From contig NZ_CABFVD010000001.1 in NCBI RefSeq assembly GCF_902143515.1, positions 806,001 to 870,000 on the forward strand: a DNA stretch of 64,000 nt. Direction: 5' to 3'. Below the pieces are notes generated by a model, which made no database searches, was not told the origin of the DNA, and was given only the letters and a program-made list of their open reading frames with translations. Both the position numbers and the translations under genes were made by a program. Source of the stretch: Hathewaya massiliensis. Lineage in GTDB: Bacteria > Bacillota > Clostridia > Clostridiales > Clostridiaceae. Below are positions 55,729 to 64,000 of this stretch, in pieces (the stretch's first letter is position 1; the number at the start of each line of letters is the position of its first letter).

Positions 55729-55743
55729 AATAAAGAATTTTTA

Positions 55744-55875
55744 TCCAATAACTTTCTGCTCTAATACAATCATCTCCTTCAAAGATTGTATCTAAGATGA
55801 TTCAGCCCCTAAATAAAAAGTTCTAAACTTCAATAGGTGTAAAAACTCCCTATAAAGCTTAGAACTATATTTGCA
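55744..55875. repeat. Dispersed hairpin repeat, copy E
   Basis: It starts TCCAATAACTTTCTGCTCTA. Hairpin 1 pairs AATCATCT (55768-55775) with AGATGATT (55795-55802), perfect. Hairpin 2 pairs AGTTCTAAACTT (55819-55830) with AAGCTTAGAACT (55855-55866), enclosing ATAGG/CCTAT. It lies between the helicase gene and the suf promoter. Confidence 0.75.
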
Positions 55876-55879
55876 TTTT

Positions 55880-58800
55880 CTAAATAAATAATTCTAATAA
55901 CTCTCTTGATGTCATTGTACTTAATAGATTCTCTGAAAGATTATTATCCTCCATAATTTCATTTACTATGGCTTTTTTCTTTTCTTGAAGTTTTTGAATT
56001 TTTTCTTCTATTGTTCCCTTTGAAATTAATTTAATTACTTGAACTGTGTTTTTTTGTCCTATTCTATGAGCTCTATCCGTTGCTTGTTCTTCAACTGCAG
56101 GGTTCCACCATGGATCAAAATGTATAACTATATCGGCTCCAGTAAGGTTTAGTCCTGCTCCTCCTGCTTTTAAAGAGATTAAGAATACTTCTGCCTCTCC
56201 TTTATTAAACCTTTTGACAAGCTCCATTCTCTCCTCTGACTTTATTGTTCCATCTAAATAAAAATACTCTATATTTAACTCTTTTAAGCCTTTTGATATA
56301 TTTTTTAATACAGAGGTAAATTGAGAAAATAATAAAACACGATGCCCTTCCTTAGTACTTTCCTCTAAAAGTTCTCCTAAGTATTGAATTTTACTACTCT
56401 CGCCCTTATAATTTTCTAAAAAAACAGAAGGATCGCAGCATATCTGTCTAAGCCTAGTTAGTGCCCCTAAGATTTTAAACCTACTCTCTTCAATACCTTT
56501 TAATTTAACTTCTTCTTCTATCTCACTTTTTAAAGCTTCCACATATGAGGTATACAACTTCTTCTGTTCCTCATTCATAGAAATTAGAACATTATTATAT
56601 ATCTTAGGAGGAAGTTCTTTTATAACATCCTTTTTTAATCTTCTCATTATAAATGGCTTAATTTTATTTTTAAGCTCCTTTTGAGCCTCTTCATTTCCAT
56701 CCTTAGCTATAGGCACTTCATATTTTGCATAAAATTTATTATGAGTTAAAAGATAAGATGGCATTATAAAATCAAAAATAGACCATAACTCTGATAAATT
56801 ATTCTCTATTGGGGTTCCTGTTAGTGCAAACCTTCCCTTTGCTTTTATTTCTTTTACTGTTATAGCATTTTGTGAAGATAGATTTTTTATATATTGAGCC
56901 TCATCTAAAATACAATAAGAAAATGCAAAGTCCTTATAATTCTCTATATCTCTTCTAACTAATCCATAGGAAGTTAAGACTATATTATAATTTTTTAGCT
57001 CCTTAATTTTATCTTCTCTCTCTTTTTTACTTCCATCTAATATTAAAACCTTAAGCTCCTTTGAAAACCTTTTTATTTCCTCATACCAGTTATATACAAG
57101 AGAGGTTGGACAAACTATCAAAGCTGTACCACTCTCCTTTTCAGAAGTTAAAAATGCAATGGTTTGAAGGGTCTTTCCAAGTCCCATTTCATCTGCTAAA
57201 ATTCCACCAAAGCCATAACTTGATAAGGTCTTAAACCATTTAAATCCAATAACTTGATAGGATCTAAGTATATTTTCCATATTATTTGGTATTTTATAAT
57301 CTATATCTCTAACCTCTTTTAAATTGGATACCAGCTCTATAAACTCCTTATTTTTATTTACATAAGCAGCTGAATCATTTAACTTTTGTTCTATATAAAA
57401 GGCATCAAATCTAGGTAACTTAATAAGGTCCTTACTATAATCTTCAGGTGGTACATCCAAATACTCTAATATATCCGATACACTCTTTAACATATTTTCA
57501 TTAAGTAATACAATATCACCCTTATCTAGCTTATAATATTTTTTCTTTTCTCTTAAAGCCATAAATATCTGTATAAGCTCCTTTTTATCTACTCCTTTTA
57601 TTTCAAAAGAAAACTCTAACATATCTTCTTTATTTAATCTTAAACTACATTTATATTGAGTTGAATTGTATATTTTAGTACTTTTAAAGCTATCTGAATA
57701 ATAAACGTCCCACATATCAGGTAAAGCCTCAATGCCATTAACTAAAAACTCTACAATTTCATCTTCATTATCTAGAATAAATCTTCCAACATCCTCCTTA
57801 AAATTAAGAGAATATATCTTTTCTATAACTTCCGATTCTTCTTTTATATTACGCATTAATATGCCTTTTTCATCTCTAACTTCTTCTTTTGAAAAAGGAT
57901 CTATTTCTATTTCTCCATAGTTAAATTTTACTCTTAGGATTATACAATCACTTTCCTTATCCAAATATAACTTTACTCTTAAATCCTCTACATAAAATTC
58001 TTCTCTAATATCATCCTTTACTTCTAGTTTTCCTAGTATTTTTACCTTTGGTAATATAAAAGAAGCAAAATCACTTTTCTGCCCCTCATTTATCTCTAGT
58101 CTACACCCCTTATTTTCTATCATAACCTTATATAAAGGTATATAGAGCTTTTTCTTTTCATCCTTTAATGTACATATATTCCCCTTGTAAAAGAAATACT
58201 CCATGTCTCTAGTAAGAGGAAATGGCACAAGATTATTCTTATGATAGAGATGTATTTCCCCCTCTTCTTTTTGAAGAGAAAATTCTATATCTTCATCTTC
58301 TTTAAAGCCTACATTTTCATAACTTCCCATGGGAAGCTCTAATAAAATAGTTTTATCCCTTAATAAACTTAAAAACCTTTTAAATTGAGGATCTAAAAGA
58401 TAAAGATTTTTCCCACTAAAAAGACTTTTATTTACAGAAAATAAATTATAGCTAGATGATATGGATTCTTCCACTTCTAAGACCTCTACTAAAAAGTCTA
58501 ATATCCACTTATCTTCCTTTGAAAATTCATGTCTTTCAAAATCCAGGGTGAAGTTCTTCCCAAACCCTAAATTCTGATTAAAATAATATGCTTTAAGAAA
58601 ATCCTTAATATTTTTCACCACATAATATTTCTCTAAGCCAACCCTTAAAGAAAGAGAATTTTGTGCCTCTCTATGAGAGGAATTTTTCATAGTTATTTCT
58701 AAATTTAAAACTTCTTTTCGGCTTTTATGTATACTTAGAGGTTTCTTATATATATCTAGAAGAAGATTTAAATTATCTTCTTTAGCAAAATTATATTCAT

Positions 58801-59098
58801 TTATAGCCTTTAAATATGCAGCAACTATGTGCTTGCAAATTACACCCTTTTTTTCAAAATGAGGGCATGTGCAATTATACTCTTCTAGTATTTCACCTTT
58901 TTCATTAACATAAAAACTTACACTATATTCATTATATCCATCAGAAGAAACAACCCTAGTGTTTATACGGTTCATGCTATGCTCAACAGCCTCTACATCA
59001 AGGTCTAAGACATAATCCTCATCATAATATTCTTCGCCTTTTTTATATGTAAAAATATCACAATATTCTTTTATATTACCCAAGTTAGTTAAAGCCAT
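55880..59098 (-). CDS. SWIM zinc-finger SNF2-family helicase
   Basis: This is a large ATP-dependent DNA translocase of 1072 residues. An N-terminal SWIM zinc motif (Cys76, Cys78, Cys88, His90 in CTCPHFEKKGVICKH) is followed by a bacterial SNF2-associated region (about 100-600). The SNF2 motor has ADEMGLGKTLQTIAFL (Walker A), DEAQYIKN (motif II), TGTPIENNLSELW (III), and the C-terminal helicase motifs GAGLNLTGAD and DRAHRIGQ. The role is likely in DNA repair, recombination or transcription, but the specific target is not known. The gene stands alone. Confidence 0.93.
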   Translation of the reverse strand: MALTNLGNIKEYCDIFTYKKGEEYYDEDYVLDLDVEAVEHSMNRINTRVVSSDGYNEYSVSFYVNEKGEILEEYNCTCPHFEKKGVICKHIVAAYLKAINEYNFAKEDNLNLLLDIYKKPLSIHKSRKEVLNLEITMKNSSHREAQNSLSLRVGLEKYYVVKNIKDFLKAYYFNQNLGFGKNFTLDFERHEFSKEDKWILDFLVEVLEVEESISSSYNLFSVNKSLFSGKNLYLLDPQFKRFLSLLRDKTILLELPMGSYENVGFKEDEDIEFSLQKEEGEIHLYHKNNLVPFPLTRDMEYFFYKGNICTLKDEKKKLYIPLYKVMIENKGCRLEINEGQKSDFASFILPKVKILGKLEVKDDIREEFYVEDLRVKLYLDKESDCIILRVKFNYGEIEIDPFSKEEVRDEKGILMRNIKEESEVIEKIYSLNFKEDVGRFILDNEDEIVEFLVNGIEALPDMWDVYYSDSFKSTKIYNSTQYKCSLRLNKEDMLEFSFEIKGVDKKELIQIFMALREKKKYYKLDKGDIVLLNENMLKSVSDILEYLDVPPEDYSKDLIKLPRFDAFYIEQKLNDSAAYVNKNKEFIELVSNLKEVRDIDYKIPNNMENILRSYQVIGFKWFKTLSSYGFGGILADEMGLGKTLQTIAFLTSEKESGTALIVCPTSLVYNWYEEIKRFSKELKVLILDGSKKEREDKIKELKNYNIVLTSYGLVRRDIENYKDFAFSYCILDEAQYIKNLSSQNAITVKEIKAKGRFALTGTPIENNLSELWSIFDFIMPSYLLTHNKFYAKYEVPIAKDGNEEAQKELKNKIKPFIMRRLKKDVIKELPPKIYNNVLISMNEEQKKLYTSYVEALKSEIEEEVKLKGIEESRFKILGALTRLRQICCDPSVFLENYKGESSKIQYLGELLEESTKEGHRVLLFSQFTSVLKNISKGLKELNIEYFYLDGTIKSEERMELVKRFNKGEAEVFLISLKAGGAGLNLTGADIVIHFDPWWNPAVEEQATDRAHRIGQKNTVQVIKLISKGTIEEKIQKLQEKKKAIVNEIMEDNNLSENLLSTMTSRELLELFI

Positions 59099-59254
59099 TT
59101 TAATTATCCTTTCTAAGATTCACTTTCTTATAATAAGATTAACTTCCTTATAATATATAATATTAACACAAAAACTGGATTTTAAATGAAGTAGTTATAA
59201 AAATATATTATAGTATGAAAAAATTTTTTTAATACTGCACAATAATTAGATAGA

Positions 59255-59270
59255 TTTACCATGTGGTAAA
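59255..59270. promoter_or_regulatory. Palindrome upstream of the YbjQ-like gene
   Basis: TTTACCATGTGGTAAA is a perfect 16-base palindrome about 103 bases before the gene at 59373. It could be a small regulator's operator. Nothing else distinct is visible in this gap. Confidence 0.4.
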
Positions 59271-59372
59271 AGTATAAGAAAAATTAATGAAAATAAGCTA
59301 AAAAAGAATTTTACAAACTTAATAAAATAAAGTTATACTTTACGTAACTAACCTAATTGAGGAGGGCTTTAT

Positions 59373-59687
59373 ATGTTATTAGTTAATTTACCAAGTATTC
59401 CAGGTAAAAATTATGAAATACTTGGAGTATGTGAGGGTGCTTGTGTATATTCAAAACATTTTGGAAAAGATTTAATGGCCGGTCTTAAAAACATAGTTGG
59501 TGGAGAATTAGGATCATATACTGAAATGATTGAAGACGGCAAAAATAGGGCTAAAGATAAGTTAGTGAAAGAAGCTATGGCTATGGGAGCAGATGGTGTA
59601 CTAAATGTAACTTATTCAGTTACTAATATGAGTCAAGGAACTGCCTTTGTTATCTTAGCTACAGGTACAGCTGTAAAATTTGTATAG
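59373..59687 (+). CDS. YbjQ/UPF0145 family protein
   Basis: This is a 104-residue protein of the YbjQ (UPF0145, heavy-metal-binding-domain) family. Segments are GKNYEILGVCEGACVYSKH, DLMAGLKNIVGGELGSYTEM, and MGADGVLNVTYSV with the final GTAVKFV. The family fold forms pentamers; function is unclear. GAGGAGGGC precedes the ATG. It is monocistronic and followed by a strong terminator. Confidence 0.9.
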   Translation: MLLVNLPSIPGKNYEILGVCEGACVYSKHFGKDLMAGLKNIVGGELGSYTEMIEDGKNRAKDKLVKEAMAMGADGVLNVTYSVTNMSQGTAFVILATGTAVKFV

Positions 59688-59690
59688 AGT

Positions 59691-59727
59691 AAACCCCTTT
59701 AAGATCTTAAGATTTTAAAGGGGTTTT
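59691..59727 (+). terminator. Terminator of the YbjQ-like gene
   Basis: AAACCCCTTTAA pairs with TTAAAGGGGTTTT, followed by a T-rich tail. It lies immediately past the stop codon. Confidence 0.9.
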
Positions 59728-59863
59728 CCATTTTTAACAGTGTAAATAATATTTTTTGCATATTTATTTATATTTTTTGCATATTTATATTGATTTTTTC
59801 TGAAAAACAGTTACAATAATATACTATAAGATTAAACAACAAATAAAAGGCAGGTGAACTAAA

Positions 59864-61222
59864 ATGTTAAATATTGAAAATAAATCCCCTAATAACATAG
59901 GTTTTTTCAAGTTTTTCATTCCTTCATTATTCGGTATTATATTTTTTATGATCCCTATTAAAGTTAATGGTGACTTAATAATCCCCGTTGCACTACTATC
60001 TAAAATGTTGCATAATTATTTATCTAACTATTTACCATTGATTATGACCATACTTATATGTGCTTCACTAGGCTTCACATTGATAGCTAAGATATTGAAA
60101 CCAAAGTTTATTACTGAAAATAATTTTTTAACCTCACTTTTTAATGTTTCACCAGTTTGGTTCGTGGCTAGAATTTTAAGTGCTATATTTGCAATATGTG
60201 TATTTTTTAAAGTAGGTCCTGAATTTATATGGTCTGAAAATACAGGTGCCTTACTTTTATATGACTTGCTCCCTGTACTATTTTCTGTATTTTTATTTGC
60301 AGGATTATTTCTCCCAATACTTTTAAACTTTGGGTTGTTGGAATTTGCAGGTTCATTACTTACTAAGGTCATGCGCCCAATTTTTAATTTACCAGGTAGA
60401 TCTTCAGTTGACTGTATTGCTTCTTGGCTTGGGGATGGAACTATAGGTGTTCTTTTAACTAGTAAACAATATGAAGAAGGATTCTATACAAAACGTGAGG
60501 CTGCAGTAATTGGTACAACCTTCTCTTTTGTATCAATAACCTTTAGCTTAGTAGTTATATCACAAGTAAACTTAGCTCATATGTTTGGTGTGTTTTACTT
60601 AACCATAATCATATCTGGAATAGCAGCAGCCATTATAATCCCTAGAATACCACCTCTTTCTAGAAAAGAAGATACATATTATAATGGAGAGAAATGCGAT
60701 AAAAATAATGAACTTATTCCAGAAGGGTATACTTCTTTAACTTGGGGAGTTACCAAAGCCGTTGAAAGAGCAGAAGCTAATAAATTATCTTCTATACTAA
60801 CAGAAGGTATTAAAAATGTACTAGATATGTGGGTAGGTGTATCCCCTATAGTTTTAGCTATCGGAACTTTAGCTCTAATATTAGCTGAATATACTCCTAT
60901 ATTCCAGTGGCTTGGACTTCCGTTTATCCCTTTATTAAACTTACTTCAAATTCCTGAAGCAACACAAGCTTCTAGTACACTTGTAGTTGGCTTTGCAGAT
61001 ATGTTTTTACCTACAGTTATAGGCGCTACTATTAAAAGTGATTTAACTCGTTTTGTAATAGCTGCTGTTTCTGTAACTCAACTTATTTATATGTCCGAGG
61101 TTGGAGGACTATTATTAGGTTCTAAAATTCCTGTATCTATTAAAGATCTTTTAATAATATTTTTAGAACGTACCCTAATAACACTTCCAATTATAGCTTT
61201 AATAGCACATATAATTTTCTAA
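59864..61222 (+). CDS. YjiH-like nucleoside-recognition (Gate) membrane protein
   Basis: The 452-residue integral membrane protein has about ten helices and belongs to the YjiH/nucleoside-recognition Gate domain family. Family blocks are RPIFNLPGRSSVDCIASWLG, DGTIGVLLTSKQYEEGFYT, EAAVIGTTFSFVSITFSLVV and FADMFLPTVIGATIKSDLTRF. Similar domains occur in spore maturation and ferrous transport proteins; the substrate here is unknown. GGCAGGTGA precedes the ATG. A terminator at 61331 and repeat fragment F follow. Confidence 0.85.
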   Translation: MLNIENKSPNNIGFFKFFIPSLFGIIFFMIPIKVNGDLIIPVALLSKMLHNYLSNYLPLIMTILICASLGFTLIAKILKPKFITENNFLTSLFNVSPVWFVARILSAIFAICVFFKVGPEFIWSENTGALLLYDLLPVLFSVFLFAGLFLPILLNFGLLEFAGSLLTKVMRPIFNLPGRSSVDCIASWLGDGTIGVLLTSKQYEEGFYTKREAAVIGTTFSFVSITFSLVVISQVNLAHMFGVFYLTIIISGIAAAIIIPRIPPLSRKEDTYYNGEKCDKNNELIPEGYTSLTWGVTKAVERAEANKLSSILTEGIKNVLDMWVGVSPIVLAIGTLALILAEYTPIFQWLGLPFIPLLNLLQIPEATQASSTLVVGFADMFLPTVIGATIKSDLTRFVIAAVSVTQLIYMSEVGGLLLGSKIPVSIKDLLIIFLERTLITLPIIALIAHIIF

Positions 61223-61260
61223 ATTTAAGTGTTTTACATGAGAATTTTTTCTCTATTTTA

Positions 61261-61320
61261 TCCGATGACTATCCGCCCTAATATCCCCCCTAAACCCAAG
61301 AACTATGTTTATGTTAAATA
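61261..61320. repeat. Dispersed hairpin repeat, copy F (truncated)
   Basis: TCCGATGACTATCCGCCCTA matches the family head well, but the middle and second hairpin are missing and only the end-like AACTATGTTTATG follows. Confidence 0.5.
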
Positions 61321-61330
61321 TATATTGTTC

Positions 61331-61360
61331 TAAAAGCAATGATGAAAATCATTGCTTTTA
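61331..61360 (+). terminator. Terminator after the YjiH-like gene
   Basis: TAAAAGCAATGAT (61331-61343) pairs with ATCATTGCTTTTA (61348-61360), with a GAAA loop, then an AT-rich tail. Confidence 0.8.
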
Positions 61361-61530
61361 TATTATAATTATTAATAAAGCACTTTAAGTTATTCTTCTT
61401 ATAAGATATTCAATATTTATTATTTTTTGAATATTTCAGTAACTTATTGTTGCTTTTAGGAAAGTTCTTATTTAAAATAAGATTAGCATAGTTATAAATA
61501 TAGTAACTAATATTTTATAAGGAGAAAATC

Positions 61531-62862
61531 ATGAAAAAAACATTAAAGTTTTCTGAAGTTTTATCTATTGGTTTAATGCTTTTTGCCGTTTTTTTTGGTG
61601 CTGGAAATGTAATTTTTCCTCCACTTTTAGGTCAGGAAGCAGGAAGTAATGTATGGTCAGCTGTAACTGGATTTATAGTGGCTGACGTAGGTTTATCCTT
61701 AGTCACCATTATAGCAATTACTCGTTCCGGTGGGAGTTTTGACGATCTAGCTAATAAAGTGAATCCTAAATTTGCTAGATTAATTTCTATTATTATCTAT
61801 CTTACCATAGGACCACTTTGCGTTATCCCTAGAACCGGTGCAGTTTCTTATGAAATCAGTGCTCTTCCACTAATCCCTCCTTCATTTACACATAAGTGGA
61901 TAATAAGCATTGCATTTACCTCTATATTTTTTCTTTTAACTTATTTTCTAGCTCTAAATCCTTCAAAATTAGTAGATTTTATTGGAAAGTTTCTTACCCC
62001 TATTTTATTGTTTCTTATAGGCGTAATAGTAGTAAAATCTTTTATAACCCCTATAGGTGTACCTTCTACACCAGTGCAGGACTATGCTAATCATGCTTTC
62101 TTTAAAGGATTTATAAATGGTTATTTAACCTTAGATGTCTTAGGTGCTATAGTTATCTGTACTATAGTTTTAAATGCTATAAAGCAATGTGGAATCACAG
62201 ATTCCAAAGGAATTATAAAATACACATTAATTTGTGGAGTGATAGCATGTATAGGCTTAATGATAGTTTATTTTTCATTAGGATATTTAGGAGCAACTAG
62301 TGCACCCCTTGGACAAGCTAAAGATGGTGGACAACTTCTTGCAAATATAGTAATACACTTGTTCGGCAAATGGGGAATAATTTTATTAGGTGGTGTGGTA
62401 ACCTTTGCATGTCTTACAACTTCTATTGGACTTGTAGCTGCTTTTGCAGAGTATTTTAAAAAAATTTCGCCTAGGTTCAAGTATAAAAACACTATAGCAA
62501 TTGTATGTATATTTAGTTTTATAATTTCTAATTTGGGCTTAAGCACTATACTTAAATTAACTATACCTGTTCTTCTAGTGCTATATCCTGTAACAATTAT
62601 TCTTATATTTTTATCATTTTTAGATAAAATAATAGGCTCTAAAAAATTTGTTTATTATTTTGGAATTACCGCTGGTTTTATAGTAAGCTTAATACAGGTT
62701 TTAGATAATCTAGATCTTATATTACCTTATATAAGTAACTTTGCAAAAGCCATACCTTTATATGAATTAGGTATAGGATGGCTTGTACCAAGTATTTTAG
62801 CCTCCCTATTAGGTTTTTTTATGCCTACAAAAAAATCTAGAAATATGACTAAAATAAGTTAA
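61531..62862 (+). CDS. brnQ: Branched-chain amino acid transporter, BrnQ/LIVCS family
   Basis: This is a sodium-dependent carrier for Leu, Ile and Val, 443 residues with about 12 membrane helices. The signature GLMLFAVFFGAGNVIFPPLLGQ at residues about 15-36 and TIGPLCVIPRTGAVSYEI are the family hallmarks. TTFGTT-like ACLTTSIGLVAAFAEYF is also present. AAGGAGAAA precedes the ATG. It is followed by the second short palindromic repeat. Confidence 0.94.
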   Translation: MKKTLKFSEVLSIGLMLFAVFFGAGNVIFPPLLGQEAGSNVWSAVTGFIVADVGLSLVTIIAITRSGGSFDDLANKVNPKFARLISIIIYLTIGPLCVIPRTGAVSYEISALPLIPPSFTHKWIISIAFTSIFFLLTYFLALNPSKLVDFIGKFLTPILLFLIGVIVVKSFITPIGVPSTPVQDYANHAFFKGFINGYLTLDVLGAIVICTIVLNAIKQCGITDSKGIIKYTLICGVIACIGLMIVYFSLGYLGATSAPLGQAKDGGQLLANIVIHLFGKWGIILLGGVVTFACLTTSIGLVAAFAEYFKKISPRFKYKNTIAIVCIFSFIISNLGLSTILKLTIPVLLVLYPVTIILIFLSFLDKIIGSKKFVYYFGITAGFIVSLIQVLDNLDLILPYISNFAKAIPLYELGIGWLVPSILASLLGFFMPTKKSRNMTKIS

Positions 62863-62884
62863 GTATCTCTTCCCCAAAATAAAT

Positions 62885-62963
62885 AAAGCCATGTATAAAA
62901 GGTGATTAAAATGTCCCTTACAAAGGGTACACTTTATTATTCTCCTATTTATACATGGTTTTT
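62885..62963. repeat. Short palindromic repeat, CCATGTATAAA family, copy 2 (79 bp)
   Basis: AAAGCCATGTATAAAAGG faces CCTATTTATACATGGTTTTT. The interior contains CCCTT/AAGGG. Copy 1 at 49419 shares both ends and the GGGTAC interior but lacks about 23-30 internal bases. Confidence 0.7.
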
Positions 62964-62997
62964 CTTAGTTATAAATACATCCTTATGTTTTCATCTA

Positions 62998-63055
62998 TTG
63001 ACTTTGTTCGAATATTAATATAATATATTTCATTATTGAAAATGATTATCGTTAT
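62998..63055 (+). promoter_or_regulatory. Sigma-A promoter with Fur-like box
   Basis: TTGACT (62998-63003) and TAATAT (63021-63026) are 17 bases apart. TGAAAATGATTATCGTTATA at about 63037-63055, just below the -10, matches most of the Fur consensus. A leader of about 200 bases follows to the DUF3793 gene. Other parts of 62863-63236 show nothing distinct. Confidence 0.6.
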
Positions 63056-63236
63056 ACTTATATGGGGTTTTTAAACTATATTAGATTACAACCCTTGCAA
63101 TCATTGGTTTTATATAAATTTATATATTTAATTAAAAATAAAACCGACCAGTACATATTGATTTCTAGTAAGAAAATAAAAAATGGCTTCTTTGCCACAA
63201 TTAGATGAAATATTTAAACGAAAGGTTGGATATATA

Positions 63237-63863
63237 ATGAAAAAAGATTTTATTACTCTATTAAATAATCTAGATGGGCAAAATTATATGTATTGTTTTT
63301 TAACTTACCTTTTATCACCAGTTATTACTGGAATCAAGCCATCATCAACTATTACTTTAAAAAAGGAAATGAAAGATATATTTGAAATTTGGGAAGAAAA
63401 TAAAGAAGATTATTTAAATACTTTAGGCTTAGAATATATTGTTTTAAAGGAATACCCTCACTGCAAAACAGTGCTTGTATATAATAGAGCAAATCTTAAA
63501 AGAGTTTTATTAAAAGAAGAGAATCAAGAATTTCTACACAAAATAGGGTATAGCAAAAATGTAAACTTAGAGGAATTCTTAAAAACTTTAAAAGTTAGAT
63601 ATAACACTATTCACTGCCCCCATGAATTAGGAGTGTTTCTTGGAATTCCCCTTTATGATGTTAAAGCATTTATGGAGTGTTCTGAAGAAAAATGCTTAAT
63701 GTGCCGTTACTGGAAAGTGTATAAAAATGAAGAAATGGCAGAAAATATATTTAGGTATTATGATAAATCAAAGGAACTAGTTATGAATCATCTTCTCTCA
63801 GGCTTAAAATTAGATGAAATAATACCTAAAATATATAATTCTTATAATTATATATTTGCATAA
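63237..63863 (+). CDS. DUF3793 family protein
   Basis: This is a 208-residue uncharacterised family protein. The core CPHELGVFLGIPLYDVKAFM and the Cys pair EKCLMCRYWKVY are conserved in DUF3793. The family is seen in clostridia near iron-related genes; the Fur-like box upstream (63037-63055) fits iron control, but function is unknown. The frame opens with ATG at 63183 with no ribosome binding site. GAAAGGTTGGA precedes the ATG at 63237, giving MKKDFITLLNN, which I prefer. Confidence 0.83.
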   Translation: MKKDFITLLNNLDGQNYMYCFLTYLLSPVITGIKPSSTITLKKEMKDIFEIWEENKEDYLNTLGLEYIVLKEYPHCKTVLVYNRANLKRVLLKEENQEFLHKIGYSKNVNLEEFLKTLKVRYNTIHCPHELGVFLGIPLYDVKAFMECSEEKCLMCRYWKVYKNEEMAENIFRYYDKSKELVMNHLLSGLKLDEIIPKIYNSYNYIFA

Positions 63864-63865
63864 AA

Positions 63866-63897
63866 GTATGCCCTCTTTTATTTTTAGAAGGGCATAC
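63866..63897 (+). terminator. Terminator of the DUF3793 gene
   Basis: GTATGCCCT (63866-63874) pairs with AGGGCATAC (63889-63897), with TCT/AGA inside. The remaining 63898-64000 has no gene that I can see before the window ends. Confidence 0.75.
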
Positions 63898-64000
63898 AAA
63901 GCTATTATATAACACCTTAATACTTTAATTTTTAAAACTTAAAAAATATATTTTAGTATAGCAACTATACCGTGCAGCCATTTTATATTCTCTTAAAAGA

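Noticed and set aside
59864-61222. Spore maturation protein SpmA/SpmB
   Set aside because: It has Gate-type domains but the length and blocks match YjiH-like proteins, and no spm partner is adjacent.

Overview
The window is AT-rich and tightly packed, and looks like chromosome of an endospore-forming anaerobic Firmicute, most likely Clostridium sensu stricto. Supporting genes are spoVG, cotJABC, a sleC-like cortex hydrolase with a two-domain Csp protease, an [FeFe]-hydrogenase-like protein, a split glycine decarboxylase, SufCBDSU, and a purR-spoVG-glmU-prs block. Strong AGGAGG-type ribosome binding sites and frequent GTG/TTG starts fit. The species cannot be fixed from this stretch. I see no insertion sequence with a transposase, prophage, CRISPR array or rRNA. 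There is one tRNA, tRNA-Pro(TGG).

Layout. 1-2.0 kb: response regulator plus sensor kinase, the kinase cut by the window edge. 2.1-5.9 kb: purR, spoVG, glmU and prs on the minus strand. 6.2-8.3 kb: murC behind a structured leader with a possible leader peptide, a small membrane protein and tRNA-Pro. 8.3-11.5 kb: hydrogenase-like, PAP2 and HAD genes separated by copies of a dispersed hairpin repeat. 11.6-17.9 kb: comB, two radical SAM proteins, a lipoprotein, a membrane transporter and a PAP2 protein. 18-21.2 kb: an H-NOX-containing chemoreceptor and cotJABC. 21.2-26.3 kb: sleC-like gene and a fused Csp protease. 26.4-31.8 kb: small regulators, a cyclophilin, murI and hypotheticals. 32-38.7 kb: a two-component system whose regulator is frameshifted at its 5' end, a parvulin, a PfoR-like membrane protein and a GlnK/GlnL-like two-component pair. 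38.9-44.7 kb: glyA and gcvT-gcvH-gcvPA-gcvPB. 45-49.4 kb: a lipoprotein, two-component system and exported protein cluster. 49.5-55.7 kb: a quinone-reductase-like flavoprotein and the suf operon with Fur-like and Rrf2/IscR-like sites. 55.9-63.9 kb: SWIM/SNF2 helicase, YbjQ-like protein, YjiH-like protein, BrnQ and a Fur-site-preceded DUF3793 protein.

The genes cover nucleotide and cell-wall precursor supply (prs, glmU, murC, murI), one-carbon/glycine metabolism (glyA, gcv), Fe-S assembly (suf), sporulation and germination (spoVG, cotJ, sleC, csp) and signalling (four two-component systems and an H-NOX chemoreceptor). The least explained material is non-coding. A family of two-hairpin intergenic repeats keeps its stems while their sequence changes. 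A second short palindromic repeat family has two copies. Two compact structured regions (murC leader and 14.7 kb) each overlap a short ORF with a ribosome binding site.
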